A program made the position numbers and the translations under genes. Positions 47,284 through 57,514 of a stretch of DNA of 60,741 bases are shown one piece after another. The stretch is taken from contig CALLFZ010000005.1 in NCBI GenBank assembly GCA_938010045.1, forward strand, positions 1-60,741, read 5' to 3'. The DNA is from an uncultured bacterium (GTDB taxonomy: Bacteria > Verrucomicrobiota > Kiritimatiellia > PWTM01). Below the pieces are notes generated by a model. The model was not told the DNA's origin, made no database searches, and worked only from the letters and a program-made list of their open reading frames with translations. Position 1 is the stretch's first letter. Each line of letters opens with the position of its first letter.

Positions 47284-47991
47284 TCAGCCGCGCGAGACGG
47301 TGATGACTCCGACCGCGGCGGCGCCGCTCTCGCGCAGAGTCCGCGCGCAGGCGTGCGCCGTCGCGCCGGTGGTCATGACATCGTCCACCAGCAGAACGCG
47401 GGCGCCGCGCCAGCGGCCCGCGCGCACTGGCCGGAACGCATTGCGGACGTTAGCAGCGCGCTCGACGAGGGTCAACCGGGTCTGGGTGGCCGTGTGCCGA
47501 ACGCGGGCGGCCGTCGGCGCGGCGGGCAGGTGGAGCCGCGCGGCGAGGGCGAGGGCGAGCTCGGCGGCCTGGTTGAACCCGCGTTCGCGCCGGCGCGCCG
47601 GATGGAGCGGCACCCACGAGATGAGGTCGAAGGCGTCCGGAGAAAAATGGGTGCGCACGCCAGCCTCGAGCAGATCGGCGAGGTCCGGCACTAGCCACAG
47701 GTGGCCGTTGTATTTGAGGTCCCGGATCGCCTGGGCGACTGCCCCCTCGTGGCGGACGACGGAGCGGGCGATGTCGAAACCGCCCTCGCGTTCGGCGCAC
47801 AGCGGGCACAGGAACGGGCGATCCACCCGGCCGGCCACGGGGTCGCCGCAGCGCGTGCAGTAGGGCGGCTGGATGTAGGTGGCCGAGGCGCGGCAGTCCC
47901 AGCAGAGATGCCGGTCGGGCTCGGCAACGTCGCCGCCGCAGCCGGCGCAGAACCGCGGAAAGAGCCAGTCGAGCCACGCATGCGGTGCCAT
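47284..47991 (-). CDS. comF: ComF-family phosphoribosyltransferase-like protein
   Basis: A 235-residue ComF protein. Four zinc-binding pairs of Cys are present in FCAGCGG, LCWDCRAS, CTRCGDPVAG and CPLCAEREGG. The phosphoribosyltransferase domain has AVAQAIRDLKYNGH, WVPLHPARRRERGFNQAAEL and the PRPP loop VLLVDDVMTTGATAHACAR. ComF takes part in DNA uptake and processing in competent bacteria, but its presence is far wider than competence. ATG 47991 gives the standard N-terminus. It heads the accD-folC-murG-murC series and diverges from enolase across about 200 bases in which I see no strong promoter. Confidence 0.92.
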   Translation of the reverse strand: MAPHAWLDWLFPRFCAGCGGDVAEPDRHLCWDCRASATYIQPPYCTRCGDPVAGRVDRPFLCPLCAEREGGFDIARSVVRHEGAVAQAIRDLKYNGHLWLVPDLADLLEAGVRTHFSPDAFDLISWVPLHPARRRERGFNQAAELALALAARLHLPAAPTAARVRHTATQTRLTLVERAANVRNAFRPVRAGRWRGARVLLVDDVMTTGATAHACARTLRESGAAAVGVITVSRG

Positions 47992-48027
47992 GAGGGCCGC
48001 TCCTCCACCATTCTGGGGAACCCGTGA

Positions 48028-49485
<1,458 letters not shown>

Positions 49486-49540
49486 CCGGCTGGCTTGAAG
49501 CGGTCGTGGGGCCCGCATAGACTCCACCGGCTTTACAGGT

Positions 49541-49617
49541 CGGGGCGTAGCGCAGACTGGTAGCGCGTTTGGTTCGGGACCAAAAGGTCGTGGGTTCAAA
49601 TCCCACCGCCCCGACCA
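49541..49617 (+). tRNA. tRNA-Pro (anticodon CGG)
   Basis: A complete 77-base cloverleaf. The acceptor stem is CGGGGCG/CGCCCCG, the D arm GCGC/GCGC, and the anticodon stem TTTGG/CCAAA around loop TTCGGGA gives CGG at the anticodon. The T arm is GTGGG-TTCAAAT-CCCAC. The discriminator A is followed by an encoded CCA (49615-49617). It lies between eno and the EIIA gene. Confidence 0.97.
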
Positions 49618-49650
49618 TGGCCGACATGACGAAATGGGTGTCGTCCAATC

Positions 49651-50136
49651 ATGAATTTGCGGCGGATTCTGCCGGAAGAAACGATCCGCGTTGGCCTGCG
49701 GGGGCAGACGAAGGCGGAGATCATCGAGGAGCTACTCGACATTTTGGCCTCCTCGGGGGTTGTGTTGGACCGGGCCGCCGCCCTCAAGGCGCTCCGCGAG
49801 CGGGAGGCGCGAATGCCGACCGCGCTCCAGAATGGCATTGCGCTGCCCCATGCGAAGACCGATGCGGTGGATCGCCTGATCGCGGCGCTGGCGACGAAGC
49901 CGGAGGGGGTTGAGTTCGGCTCGATTGACGGCAAACCCACGACGATTTTCGTCATGACGCTGTCGCCGCTCAACCGCGCTGGCCCTCACATTCAGTTTCT
50001 CGCCGAGATTGGCCGGTTGCTGGGCGACGAACAGATTCGCACTCAGGTGCTGAACGCGCGCACGCCGGACGAGGTGGCGCGGATTCTGTACCAGGCCGGC
50101 GGGACGTCGGCGGACGATCGGAATGGCACCCTATAG
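49651..50136 (+). CDS. PTS EIIA-like protein (fructose/nitrogen type)
   Basis: A 161-residue EIIA domain of the fructose/mannitol or PtsN type. The phosphorylated His67 is in NGIALPHAKTDAVDRLIAAL, preceded by GQTKAEIIEELLDILASSGV. The C-terminal FVMTLSPLNRAGPHIQFLAE and IGRLLGDEQIRTQVL complete the fold. Without EIIB/EIIC partners nearby it is more likely regulatory (PtsN-like) than a transport component. It starts 34 bases after the tRNA and may be co-transcribed with it. No obvious Shine-Dalgarno precedes ATG 49651. The EamA transporter follows after 45 bases. Confidence 0.88.
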   Translation: MNLRRILPEETIRVGLRGQTKAEIIEELLDILASSGVVLDRAAALKALREREARMPTALQNGIALPHAKTDAVDRLIAALATKPEGVEFGSIDGKPTTIFVMTLSPLNRAGPHIQFLAEIGRLLGDEQIRTQVLNARTPDEVARILYQAGGTSADDRNGTL

Positions 50137-50181
50137 GCCGCGGGCGGGCCTCTCGCGCTGGCGGCGGCTCCCTGGACGGCT

Positions 50182-51069
50182 GTGAGCCACGGGGGGGAGT
50201 GGGCTGCGCTGCTGACCGCGGTCTGCTGGACGGTCAGCGCCATGTCGTTTTCGCTGGCCGGCGAGCGCATCGGCTCGATTCCCGTCAATGTGCTCCGCTT
50301 TGCCTTCGCACTGCCGCTCGTTCTCGGGGTAGTGGCCTGGCAAACGGGGGCGCCGTTGCCGCTGGACGCGCCGTTGCGGAGTTGGGTTCTGCTGATCGCC
50401 TCCGGCGTTGTGGGCTACTTCTTCGGCGATCTGTGCTTGTTTCGGGCGCTGGTCGAAATTGGGCCGCGGCGAAGCCTGTTGGTCATGTCGTTGGCACCTC
50501 CGATGACGGCTCTCCTGGCGGCGGTGCGGCTGGGCGAGCGCTTGACGATGGGGCAGTACGGCGCGATGGCTGTGACGCTTGCCGGGGTGACGACGGTGGT
50601 GGCCGAGCGCGGCGCGGCGGGCGGCGGGGGCCGGGCGACGGTGCGCGGCGATCTGCTGGCGTTCGGTGGCAGCGTGGGGCAGGCCGTCGGCATGGTGCTC
50701 GCCAAGGAGGGGCTGCCGGGCTTCGGTTCGGTGTGGGGGGCATCGGCGCTGCGGATTCTGGCCGGGGCCGTGTGCTTTGCGGTGCTGGCGGTGGTCCGCC
50801 GCGAGGGCGTGCGGCTACGTCGCGCGCTGTGGGATCGACGGGCCCTCGGTTGGGTCGCGCTGGGCGCGGTCATGGGACCATGTCTCGGTGTGACGCTCAT
50901 GCTGTTTGCGCTTGGCCGCATACCGGCCGGATTAGCGCAGACATTTGCCGCCACCACACCCGTTCTGATTCTGCCGGTCAGCCACGCGCTTGGGCGCGAT
51001 CGGATGACTGCGCGTGCGGCACTCGGCGCCGGGCTGGCGGTGCTCGGCGTGGCGCTGCTCTTCCGCTGA
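50182..51069 (+). CDS. EamA/DMT-family transporter
   Basis: A 295-residue inner-membrane protein of the drug/metabolite transporter superfamily. Ten hydrophobic segments form two five-helix EamA repeats, for example LLIASGVVGYFFGDLCLFRA in the first half and WVALGAVMGPCLGVTLMLFA in the second. SLLVMSLAPPMTALLAAVRL and TFAATTPVLILPVSHALG are the typical ends of each repeat. GTG 50182 is the only reasonable start. Substrate unknown. A double palindrome lies 100 bases past its stop. Confidence 0.88.
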   Translation: MSHGGEWAALLTAVCWTVSAMSFSLAGERIGSIPVNVLRFAFALPLVLGVVAWQTGAPLPLDAPLRSWVLLIASGVVGYFFGDLCLFRALVEIGPRRSLLVMSLAPPMTALLAAVRLGERLTMGQYGAMAVTLAGVTTVVAERGAAGGGGRATVRGDLLAFGGSVGQAVGMVLAKEGLPGFGSVWGASALRILAGAVCFAVLAVVRREGVRLRRALWDRRALGWVALGAVMGPCLGVTLMLFALGRIPAGLAQTFAATTPVLILPVSHALGRDRMTARAALGAGLAVLGVALLFR

Positions 51070-51169
51070 ACGCATCGCTGGCCGCTCCAGGCCCCGTAGC
51101 GGCAGCAAGGTCCATCGATCCGTTTGAGCCCCCAGCGGCGGGACCGGCGGTGGCATGGCGTGCAGGGTC

Positions 51170-51214
51170 TCCAAGACTCGGACAGCCACGGGCGGGTTCC
51201 ATCCAACCGTTGGA
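51170..51214. repeat. Double palindrome TCCAA-N3-TTGGA, copy 3
   Basis: TCCAAGACTCGGA at 51170-51182 (one arm mismatch) and TCCAACCGTTGGA at 51202-51214, starts 32 bases apart with a 19-base spacer. It lies 100 bases after the EamA gene and about 270 before the dnaK start. Confidence 0.75.
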
Positions 51215-51349
51215 TCAGTGATTCCGCCTGGTACGGCCTGCCCGACCTCGCGGAACGAGTCGGAGATCAAACGCGGCATTGCGTCACGGTCAGATCGAAA
51301 CTGCGCCAGAATGGCACACCGCAATATCCGGAGGCTTATTGTGAGGGGC

Positions 51350-51378
51350 TTACGTATCATACAGATCATCAGTATATA
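51350..51378 (+). promoter_or_regulatory. Putative sigma-70-type dnaK promoter
   Basis: TTACGT at 51350-51355 and TATATA at 51373-51378 are 17 bases apart in an AT-rich patch. Matches to consensus are 3/6 and 4/6, so the case is modest. Confidence 0.3.
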
Positions 51379-51409
51379 ACGGTTATGTTCGAGATCATTC
51401 TAATCAGAT

Positions 51410-51425
51410 TGGCATGCGCATTGCT
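51410..51425 (+). promoter_or_regulatory. Sigma-54-type (-24/-12) promoter upstream of dnaK
   Basis: TGGCATG-CGCA-TTGCT runs from 51410 to 51425. GG at 51411-51412 and GC at 51423-51424 are ten bases apart, the invariant spacing of sigma-54 promoters. Against TGGCACG-N4-TTGCT only one base differs. The transcript would begin about 51436, some 50 bases before the dnaK ATG. No activator gene lies in the window. Confidence 0.5.
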
Positions 51426-51485
51426 AAACGGAGGGTGCCTGCGTTGGAGCGGAAAGCGCGGGATACGCGGGCGGGAGATTTTGTT

Positions 51486-53432
51486 ATGTCGAAGGTACTG
51501 GGGATTGATTTAGGTACGACGAACTCGTGCATGGCGGTGATGGAGGGTGGCCAGCCCGTGGTCATTCCGAACGCCGAGGGTGGGCGAACGACGCCGTCGG
51601 TGGTCGCGTTCACGAAGAGTGGCGAGCGGCTGGTGGGTCAGGCGGCGCGCCGGCAGGCGGTGACGAATCCGAAGAACACGATTTTCTCGATCAAGCGGTT
51701 CATGGGGCGCCGTTATGACGAGGTGCAGCAGGAGATCAAGCTGGTGCCCTACGAGGTGGTGCGCGCGCCGAATGGCGACGCGCACGTGCGCGTGGGGGAC
51801 CGGGTGTACTCGCCGCCCGAAATTTCGGCGATGATCCTTCAGAAGCTGAAGGCCGATGCGGAAGCGTTTTTGGGCGAGAAAATCACGCAGGCGGTCATCA
51901 CGGTGCCCGCGTACTTCAACGACAGCCAGCGCCAGGCGACGAAGGACGCCGGCCGGATCGCGGGGCTCGAGGTGCTGCGGATCATCAACGAGCCGACCGC
52001 CGCCTCGCTCGCGTATGGTCTCGACAAGAAGAAGGACGAGACCATCGCCGTCTACGACTTGGGCGGCGGCACATTCGACATCTCGATCCTCGAGATCGGC
52101 GAGGGCGTGTTTGAGGTCAAGGCGACGAACGGCGACACGCATCTGGGCGGCGACGACTTTGACCAGGTGATCATCCAGTGGATGCTCCAGGAGTTCCGGC
52201 GCGAGCACGGGATCGACCTCTCGAAGGATCCGATGGCGCTGCAGCGCCTGAAGGACGCTGCGGAGAAGGCGAAGTGCGAACTGTCGACCTCGCTGCAGAC
52301 GGAGATCAACCTGCCGTTCATCGCGGCGGGCAGCGACGGCGAACCGAAGCACCTCAACATGACGCTGTCTCGTGCGAAGCTCGAACAGTTGGTGGATCAC
52401 CTGATCGAGCGTAGCGTGGGCCCGGTGCAGAACTGCCTGAAGGACGCGGGGCTCTCGTTCTCGGACATCGACGAGGTCGTGCTCGTCGGCGGCATGACGC
52501 GTATGCCGAAGGTGCAGGAGCGCGTGAAGGCGCTGTTCGGGCGCGACCCGCACAAGGGCGTGAACCCGGACGAGGTCGTCGCGATCGGCGCGGCGATTCA
52601 AGGCGGCGTGCTGAAGGGCGAGGTGAAGGATGTGTTGCTGCTCGACGTCACGCCGCTGACGCTCGGCATCGAGACGCTCGGCGGCGTGTTCACGCCGCTG
52701 ATCGAGCGTAACACAACGATCCCGACGCGAAAGAGCCAGATCTTTAGCACCGCGGCCGACGGGCAGACGACCGTCGAGATCCACGTGCTGCAGGGCGAGC
52801 GCAAAATGGCGGCCGACAACAAGACGATCGGCCGGTTCCTGCTCGATGGCATCCCGCCGGCCCCGCGCGGCGTGCCGCAGATCGAGGTCACGTTCGACAT
52901 TGACGCGAACGGCATCCTGAATGTGTCGGCGAAGGACCTCGGCACCGGTAAGGAGCAGAAGATTACGATCACCGCCTCGAGCGGTCTCGACAAGGCGGAG
53001 ATCGAGCGGCTCATTCGTGAGGCTGAGGCGCACGCGGCCGAGGACCAGCGCCGACGCGAGGAGGTCGAAACGCGCAACCAGGCCGATTCGCTCGCGTACT
53101 CGACGGAGAAAGCGCTCAAGGACTACGGTGACAAGATTTCGGCCGACGCCAAGCGCCGCGTCGAGGACGCGGTGACGAAGCTCCGCGAGGCGCTCGACCG
53201 TAAGGACGGCACCGACGGGCTGCGCCGCGCAATGGAGGAGGTGAACCGCGCGATGCAGGCGGCTTCGACCGAGCTCTACGCCCAGGCGCGCAAAAGCGGG
53301 GCGGGAGCGGCGGGCGGTGGGGGCGCGGGACCCGGCCCCGGAGCTGCCGGCAGCGGGAATGGCGGAGGCCGCCCGCGGGACGACGGCGTGATCGACGCGG
53401 ACTACACGATGGTGGACGACCAGAAGCGGTAG
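51486..53432 (+). CDS. dnaK: Chaperone DnaK (Hsp70)
   Basis: A 648-residue Hsp70 with a complete ATPase domain: [79 protein letters not shown] and [20 protein letters not shown]. The linker and substrate domain follow ([40 protein letters not shown]). The tail is Gly/Ala-rich and ends [19 protein letters not shown] 51486 follows GGGAG by eight bases. grpE and dnaJ are absent. groES lies 90 bases downstream, so this is a joint Hsp70/Hsp60 block. A sigma-54-type element lies upstream. Confidence 0.98.
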   Translation: MSKVLGIDLGTTNSCMAVMEGGQPVVIPNAEGGRTTPSVVAFTKSGERLVGQAARRQAVTNPKNTIFSIKRFMGRRYDEVQQEIKLVPYEVVRAPNGDAHVRVGDRVYSPPEISAMILQKLKADAEAFLGEKITQAVITVPAYFNDSQRQATKDAGRIAGLEVLRIINEPTAASLAYGLDKKKDETIAVYDLGGGTFDISILEIGEGVFEVKATNGDTHLGGDDFDQVIIQWMLQEFRREHGIDLSKDPMALQRLKDAAEKAKCELSTSLQTEINLPFIAAGSDGEPKHLNMTLSRAKLEQLVDHLIERSVGPVQNCLKDAGLSFSDIDEVVLVGGMTRMPKVQERVKALFGRDPHKGVNPDEVVAIGAAIQGGVLKGEVKDVLLLDVTPLTLGIETLGGVFTPLIERNTTIPTRKSQIFSTAADGQTTVEIHVLQGERKMAADNKTIGRFLLDGIPPAPRGVPQIEVTFDIDANGILNVSAKDLGTGKEQKITITASSGLDKAEIERLIREAEAHAAEDQRRREEVETRNQADSLAYSTEKALKDYGDKISADAKRRVEDAVTKLREALDRKDGTDGLRRAMEEVNRAMQAASTELYAQARKSGAGAAGGGGAGPGPGAAGSGNGGGRPRDDGVIDADYTMVDDQKR

Positions 53433-53522
53433 GACCGATTTCAGTAGGCGACGGGTCGGAATGGGGTCCGGGCCCGTTCGCCGCCGTGTAGGTGAGACCC
53501 CGAACGAGGAGAGTGAGAGCGC

Positions 53523-53813
53523 ATGAAGATCCAACCGCTGGCGGATCGAGTTCTGGTGGAACCGATCGAGGAGGCGGAACAGAAGAAGGGCGGGATCATC
53601 ATCCCGGACACCGCGAAGGAAAAGCCGACCACGGGCAAGGTCATTGCAATCGGAACCGGTAAGCTCGACGAGAAGGGCAACAAAATCCCCTTCAACGTCA
53701 AGGTCGGCGACAAGGTGCTCATGCCGAAGTACGGAGGCACCGAAGTGAAGTTGGACGACAAGGAGTACCAGATCATCCGCGAGGAGGATATCCTCGGGAT
53801 CGTGAAGGACTGA
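53523..53813 (+). CDS. groS: Co-chaperonin GroES
   Basis: A 96-residue Hsp10. [20 protein letters not shown] begins the barrel, [20 protein letters not shown] the mobile loop region, and [20 protein letters not shown] then [14 protein letters not shown] the end. GGAG lies about 14 bases before ATG 53523, within a purine-rich leader. No CIRCE element (HrcA operator) is visible before it. It is followed by groEL after 45 bases. Confidence 0.98.
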   Translation: MKIQPLADRVLVEPIEEAEQKKGGIIIPDTAKEKPTTGKVIAIGTGKLDEKGNKIPFNVKVGDKVLMPKYGGTEVKLDDKEYQIIREEDILGIVKD

Positions 53814-53858
53814 GGCTCCAACGGCGTCCACAAGTCCAACCCAGAAGGAGAGTTCAAC

Positions 53859-55475
53859 ATGGCAGCGAAGCAACTGAAGTATGATGCCGAAGCGCGTCAA
53901 GCGATTCTCAACGGCGTGCAGCAGCTCGCGCGCGCGGTCGCGGTGACGCTGGGGCCAAAGGGCCGGAACGTCATCCTCGACAAAAAGTTCGGTTCGCCGA
54001 CGGTCACGAAGGACGGCGTGACGGTCGCGAAGGAGATCGAGCTGAAGGATCCCTTCGAGAACATGGGCGCGCAGATGGTGCGCGAGGTCGCCAGTAAGAC
54101 CAGCGACGTGGCCGGCGACGGCACGACGACCGCCACCGTGCTGGCCGAGGCGATCTACCGCGAGGGTCTGAAGAACGTGACGGCCGGCGCGAACCCGATG
54201 TCGCTGAAGCGCGGCATCGATAAGGCGGTCGAGACGGTCGTGGCCGAGCTCAACAAGATGAGCAAGAAGGTCAAGGATCGTTCGGAGATCTGCCAGGTCG
54301 CGACAATTTCGGCCAACGGCGACACGACAATTGGCGAAATCATCGCCGACGCCATGGAGAAGGTCGGCAAGGACGGCACGATCACGGTCGAAGAGGCGAA
54401 GAGCATTGAGACCACGCTCGAGGTCGTCGAGGGCATGCAGTTCGACAAGGGCTATCAGTCGCCCTACTTCGTCACGAACAGCGACACAATGGAGTGCGTG
54501 CTCGAAGACGCCTACGTGCTCGTGTACGAGAAGAAGATCTCGAGCCTCAACGATTTCCTGCCGCTGCTGCAAAACGTGGCGAAGAGCGGCAAGCCACTGC
54601 TGGTGATCGCGGAGGAGGTCGAGGGTGAGGCGCTCGCGACGCTCGTCGTGAACCGGATTCGGGGCACGCTGCAGTGCTGCGCGGTGAAGGCGCCGGGCTT
54701 CGGCGACCGTCGCAAGGCGATGTGCGAGGACATTGCGATCCTGACCGGCGGCCGGTTCATCAGCGAGGACCTCGGTATCAAACTCGAGAACGTGCAGCTG
54801 TCGGACCTCGGCCGCGCGAAGCGGATCGTCGTGGACAAGGACACGACGACGATCGTCGAGGGCGCGGGCAAAACTTCGGAGATCAAGGCCCGCATCGAGC
54901 AGATCCGCAAGCAGATCGAGGAGACCACCTCGGACTATGACCGCGAGAAGCTGCAGGAACGGCTCGCGAAGCTGGCCGGCGGTGTTGCGGTGATCAGCGT
55001 GGGTGCGGCGACCGAGACCGAGATGAAGGAGAAGAAGGCGCGTGTCGAAGATGCGTTGCACGCGACCCGCGCCGCGGTCGAGGAAGGCATCGTGCCGGGC
55101 GGTGGCGTCGCGATGGTGCGCGCGGCGGCCGCGCTGGAGTCCCTGAAGGTCACGGGCGACGAAGCGGTCGGCGTCGAAATCGTCCGCAAGGCCTGCGATG
55201 CGCCGCTGCGGCAGCTCGTCGCGAATGCGGGCATCGAGGGCGCGGTGGTGCTCGAGGAAGTCCGCAAGGGCAAGGGCGCCTATGGCTACGACGTCGCGAA
55301 AGGCGAGTACGTGGACATGGTGAAGGCGGGCATCATCGACCCGACGAAAGTCGCGCGGACCGCGCTGCAAAACGCGTCGTCGATCGCGGGTCTGCTGCTC
55401 ACGACGGAGTGCATGGTGACCGAGATTCCGGAGAAGAAAGAGGCTCCGGCTTCCTCGGGCAGCATGGACTACTGA
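53859..55475 (+). CDS. groL: Chaperonin GroEL
   Basis: A 538-residue Hsp60. The ATP site is [20 protein letters not shown] and [20 protein letters not shown]. The apical domain includes [20 protein letters not shown] and [20 protein letters not shown]. The equatorial return is [20 protein letters not shown], then [20 protein letters not shown] with [18 protein letters not shown]. The tail ends SSGSMDY and lacks the usual GGM repeats, so the cavity tail differs from the E. coli type. AGAAGGAG lies about eight bases before ATG 53859. A strong terminator follows. Confidence 0.98.
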   Translation: MAAKQLKYDAEARQAILNGVQQLARAVAVTLGPKGRNVILDKKFGSPTVTKDGVTVAKEIELKDPFENMGAQMVREVASKTSDVAGDGTTTATVLAEAIYREGLKNVTAGANPMSLKRGIDKAVETVVAELNKMSKKVKDRSEICQVATISANGDTTIGEIIADAMEKVGKDGTITVEEAKSIETTLEVVEGMQFDKGYQSPYFVTNSDTMECVLEDAYVLVYEKKISSLNDFLPLLQNVAKSGKPLLVIAEEVEGEALATLVVNRIRGTLQCCAVKAPGFGDRRKAMCEDIAILTGGRFISEDLGIKLENVQLSDLGRAKRIVVDKDTTTIVEGAGKTSEIKARIEQIRKQIEETTSDYDREKLQERLAKLAGGVAVISVGAATETEMKEKKARVEDALHATRAAVEEGIVPGGGVAMVRAAAALESLKVTGDEAVGVEIVRKACDAPLRQLVANAGIEGAVVLEEVRKGKGAYGYDVAKGEYVDMVKAGIIDPTKVARTALQNASSIAGLLLTTECMVTEIPEKKEAPASSGSMDY

Positions 55476-55496
55476 GCCGCGGTACGATTCGAGATG

Positions 55497-55530
55497 GAAC
55501 GGGCGCCCCACCGGGCGCCCGTTCTTGTTT
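55497..55530 (+). terminator. Rho-independent terminator of the chaperone operon
   Basis: GAACGGGCGCCC (55497-55508) pairs perfectly with GGGCGCCCGTTC (55513-55524) around a CACC loop, a 12-bp stem. It is followed by TTGTTT. It lies 21 bases after the groEL stop. Confidence 0.93.
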
Positions 55531-55569
55531 CGAGGACGAGTCGAGGGGATCATCGCGGCAGAACCTGTC

Positions 55570-57024
55570 ATGGGCCGGTCGCGCATAGTGTTGTCCACCA
55601 TCAACGCGGGTTACCCACACGCCTCGCTCGCGCTGCGGTGTCTTCGCGCCAATCTCGGGCGGTGGCGGGAGATCGCCGAGATCGTCGAGTTCGACGGGCG
55701 GGCGGCGCCGGAGGCGGTGGCCTCGGCGCTGGCGGCCCGTTCACCGGAGGTGCTCGCGTTCGGTCTATTCATCTGGAATGCGGCATACGCGCCGGAGGTG
55801 CTGCGCCAGTTTCGCGAGCGCTGTCCTACGGCGCGCATCGTGGTCGGAGGCCCCGAGCTGGTCCGAGGGATGGTCCCGCCGGCGGCGGCTCGGTGGGCGG
55901 ACTGCGTGATCGAGGGCGAGGGAGAGGCGGTGCTGGCCGAGCTCTGTAGTGTGGCACTCGCCGGTGGTCGTCTCCCGCCGCAGGTGGCAGCCGCACCCCC
56001 TGACCTCGGCGGAGTCGAGGGACCTGAAGAGGAATACACAGAGGCGGATCTCGCCCACCGAATCGTGTATCTCGAAAGCAGTCGCGGGTGCCCCAACGCG
56101 TGCGCCTACTGTTGTTCCGCGGTGGCACCGGGCGTTCGATGGCGGCCGCTGGAGGCGGTCGAAGTCGCATGGACGCGGCTGCTCCGCCGCGGCGCTCGCC
56201 GCGTGAAGATCGTGGACCGCACCTTCAACGCGGATGAAGAGCGGGCCGCCAGGCTCCTTCGGGTGGTGGCGGCCGCACGTCCGGCGGATGGATCGGTGCA
56301 AATCGAAATGACGCCGGAGCCGCCGGCGCCGGCCCTCGTCGCCGCGATGGCTCTTTTCCCGCCGGGTGCGCTCCGGGTCGAGGTTGGAATTCAAACGTTC
56401 GATCCGGCGGTGGCGCGCGCGATTGGTCGCCGGCCGTCCATGGATGTGGAGACGGCCCTGACGGCGCTGCGGCGCGCGGGGGCGGTGGTGCACGCGGATC
56501 TGATCGCGGGGTTGCCAGGCGAGACACCGGCGGGATTTGCGGCGGGGTTCGACCGGCTGGTTGCGATGGAGCCGGAGGAGCTGCAGGTGAATCTGCTGAA
56601 GCGGCTGCGCGGAACGCCGCTCGATGCGCGCGCCGCGGCGTGGACGATGAGGTTCGACTCTGAGCCGCCGTACACGGTGGTCGAAACGCCGACCTGGCCG
56701 GCGGCGGATTTGGTTGCGATGCGACGCTTTAGCCGCTATTGGGAGCTGATGTACAACCGGGGGCGCTTTCGCCACACGTTGCCACTCCTGTGGGCAGACG
56801 GGGGCTCGCCCTTCCGGGCGTTTCGCGAATTTGCCGACCGGCTGAACGAGAGGTTTGGGCGCTGTCATGGCATCGCGGCCGACGACCTCGCGTTGGCGCT
56901 CGTGGAGCACCTGACGGCGGGCGGACGCACCGGCCGCGAGATGGTGATGCGGCGGCTCGAACGGGACTATGCCGCTCGTGGCGCGAGGTTCCCCGCGCGG
57001 CGATTGGCGGCCTCCGCACGCTGA
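55570..57024 (+). CDS. B12-binding radical SAM protein (DUF4080-like)
   Basis: A 484-residue radical SAM enzyme. The N-terminal Rossmann-like cobalamin-binding domain shows STINAGYPHASLALRCLRAN, FGLFIWNAAYAPEVLRQFRE and VVGGPELVRGM. The [4Fe-4S] motif C-x3-C-x2-C is CPNACAYC in YLESSRGCPNACAYCCSAVA near residue 180. IVDRTFNADEERAARLLRVV, LRVEVGIQTFDPAVARAIGR and DLIAGLPGETPAGFAAGFDR complete the barrel. The C-terminal domain (LLKRLRGTPLDARAAAWTMR) resembles DUF4080. ATG 55570 gives the natural start. Known relatives catalyse methyl transfer or ring contractions, but the substrate here is unknown. Confidence 0.88.
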   Translation: MGRSRIVLSTINAGYPHASLALRCLRANLGRWREIAEIVEFDGRAAPEAVASALAARSPEVLAFGLFIWNAAYAPEVLRQFRERCPTARIVVGGPELVRGMVPPAAARWADCVIEGEGEAVLAELCSVALAGGRLPPQVAAAPPDLGGVEGPEEEYTEADLAHRIVYLESSRGCPNACAYCCSAVAPGVRWRPLEAVEVAWTRLLRRGARRVKIVDRTFNADEERAARLLRVVAAARPADGSVQIEMTPEPPAPALVAAMALFPPGALRVEVGIQTFDPAVARAIGRRPSMDVETALTALRRAGAVVHADLIAGLPGETPAGFAAGFDRLVAMEPEELQVNLLKRLRGTPLDARAAAWTMRFDSEPPYTVVETPTWPAADLVAMRRFSRYWELMYNRGRFRHTLPLLWADGGSPFRAFREFADRLNERFGRCHGIAADDLALALVEHLTAGGRTGREMVMRRLERDYAARGARFPARRLAASAR

Positions 57025-57514
57025 GGGCGGATGTCCGCGTCATCTGGCGCGGGTCATACGCCGCGGCGCCGTCTCAATCAAGAACGCCCGCCGGTTCGGT
57101 CCCATCGCGCAGCCGGGACCCCAGAATTATGGCGAGGCTGGCGGCCAGCATCCATCACGGCCAGGGCCGGCAAAAGGAATAATGGCCATTCGAATGGAAT
57201 GGCGGGCTTGATGTCGCGCGCGGGCATCCGCCCGAAGATCTCGAAAGCCACGACGCCCCTGTTCAACCGGTACACGCTAAGGAGCCGGCGCCGGAGAGGG
57301 CGGAACATTCACGGCGAGGGACCAGTCCCAAAGGATGGTTCAGACAACCGGCCGCTGGCGGATTGGTTCGAAGAGGAGCTGCCGACTGTGGTGCAGGGTG
57401 GCGGTGGCGAGAAAGGCGTGGACCACCGCAAGTGTCCGCTGAGCGGGCAAGGGCCGCCTTCAATGGCGGCGCCGGAGCGGATTCTGCGAGAGTATCACGA
57501 GGCGGCGAGCATGA
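57025..57514. other. Gap between radical SAM gene and TPR-deacetylase
   Basis: No gene is supported. A plus-strand frame (57031-57891) runs through it and into the Pro-rich C-terminal code of the deacetylase gene on minus, but its translation is low-complexity and has no family features. CCATTCGAATGG at 57186-57197 is a perfect 12-bp palindrome. No GGGGACAGGCAC copies occur. Confidence 0.6.

Larger units (their letters stand above)
51070..51485. other. Regulatory gap before dnaK
   Basis: No gene is supported in these 416 bases. The first half is GC-rich and holds the double palindrome at 51170-51214. The second half (51330-51430) is strikingly AT-rich for this genome and holds two candidate promoters, listed separately. 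AGATCATC near 51364 and AGATCATT near 51392 repeat in direct orientation. GGGAG at 51473-51477 is the Shine-Dalgarno of dnaK. Confidence 0.7.

Noticed and set aside
53433-53522. Search for a CIRCE (HrcA) operator before groES
   Set aside because: No TTAGCACTC-type inverted repeat is present.
51510-55604. An open frame of 1364 codons on minus, antisense to dnaK, groES and groEL
   Set aside because: It mirrors the codon pattern of three highly conserved plus-strand genes in GC-rich DNA. Its translation is Arg/His/Leu-rich and matches no family. Long antisense frames in hsp70 genes are a known artefact.
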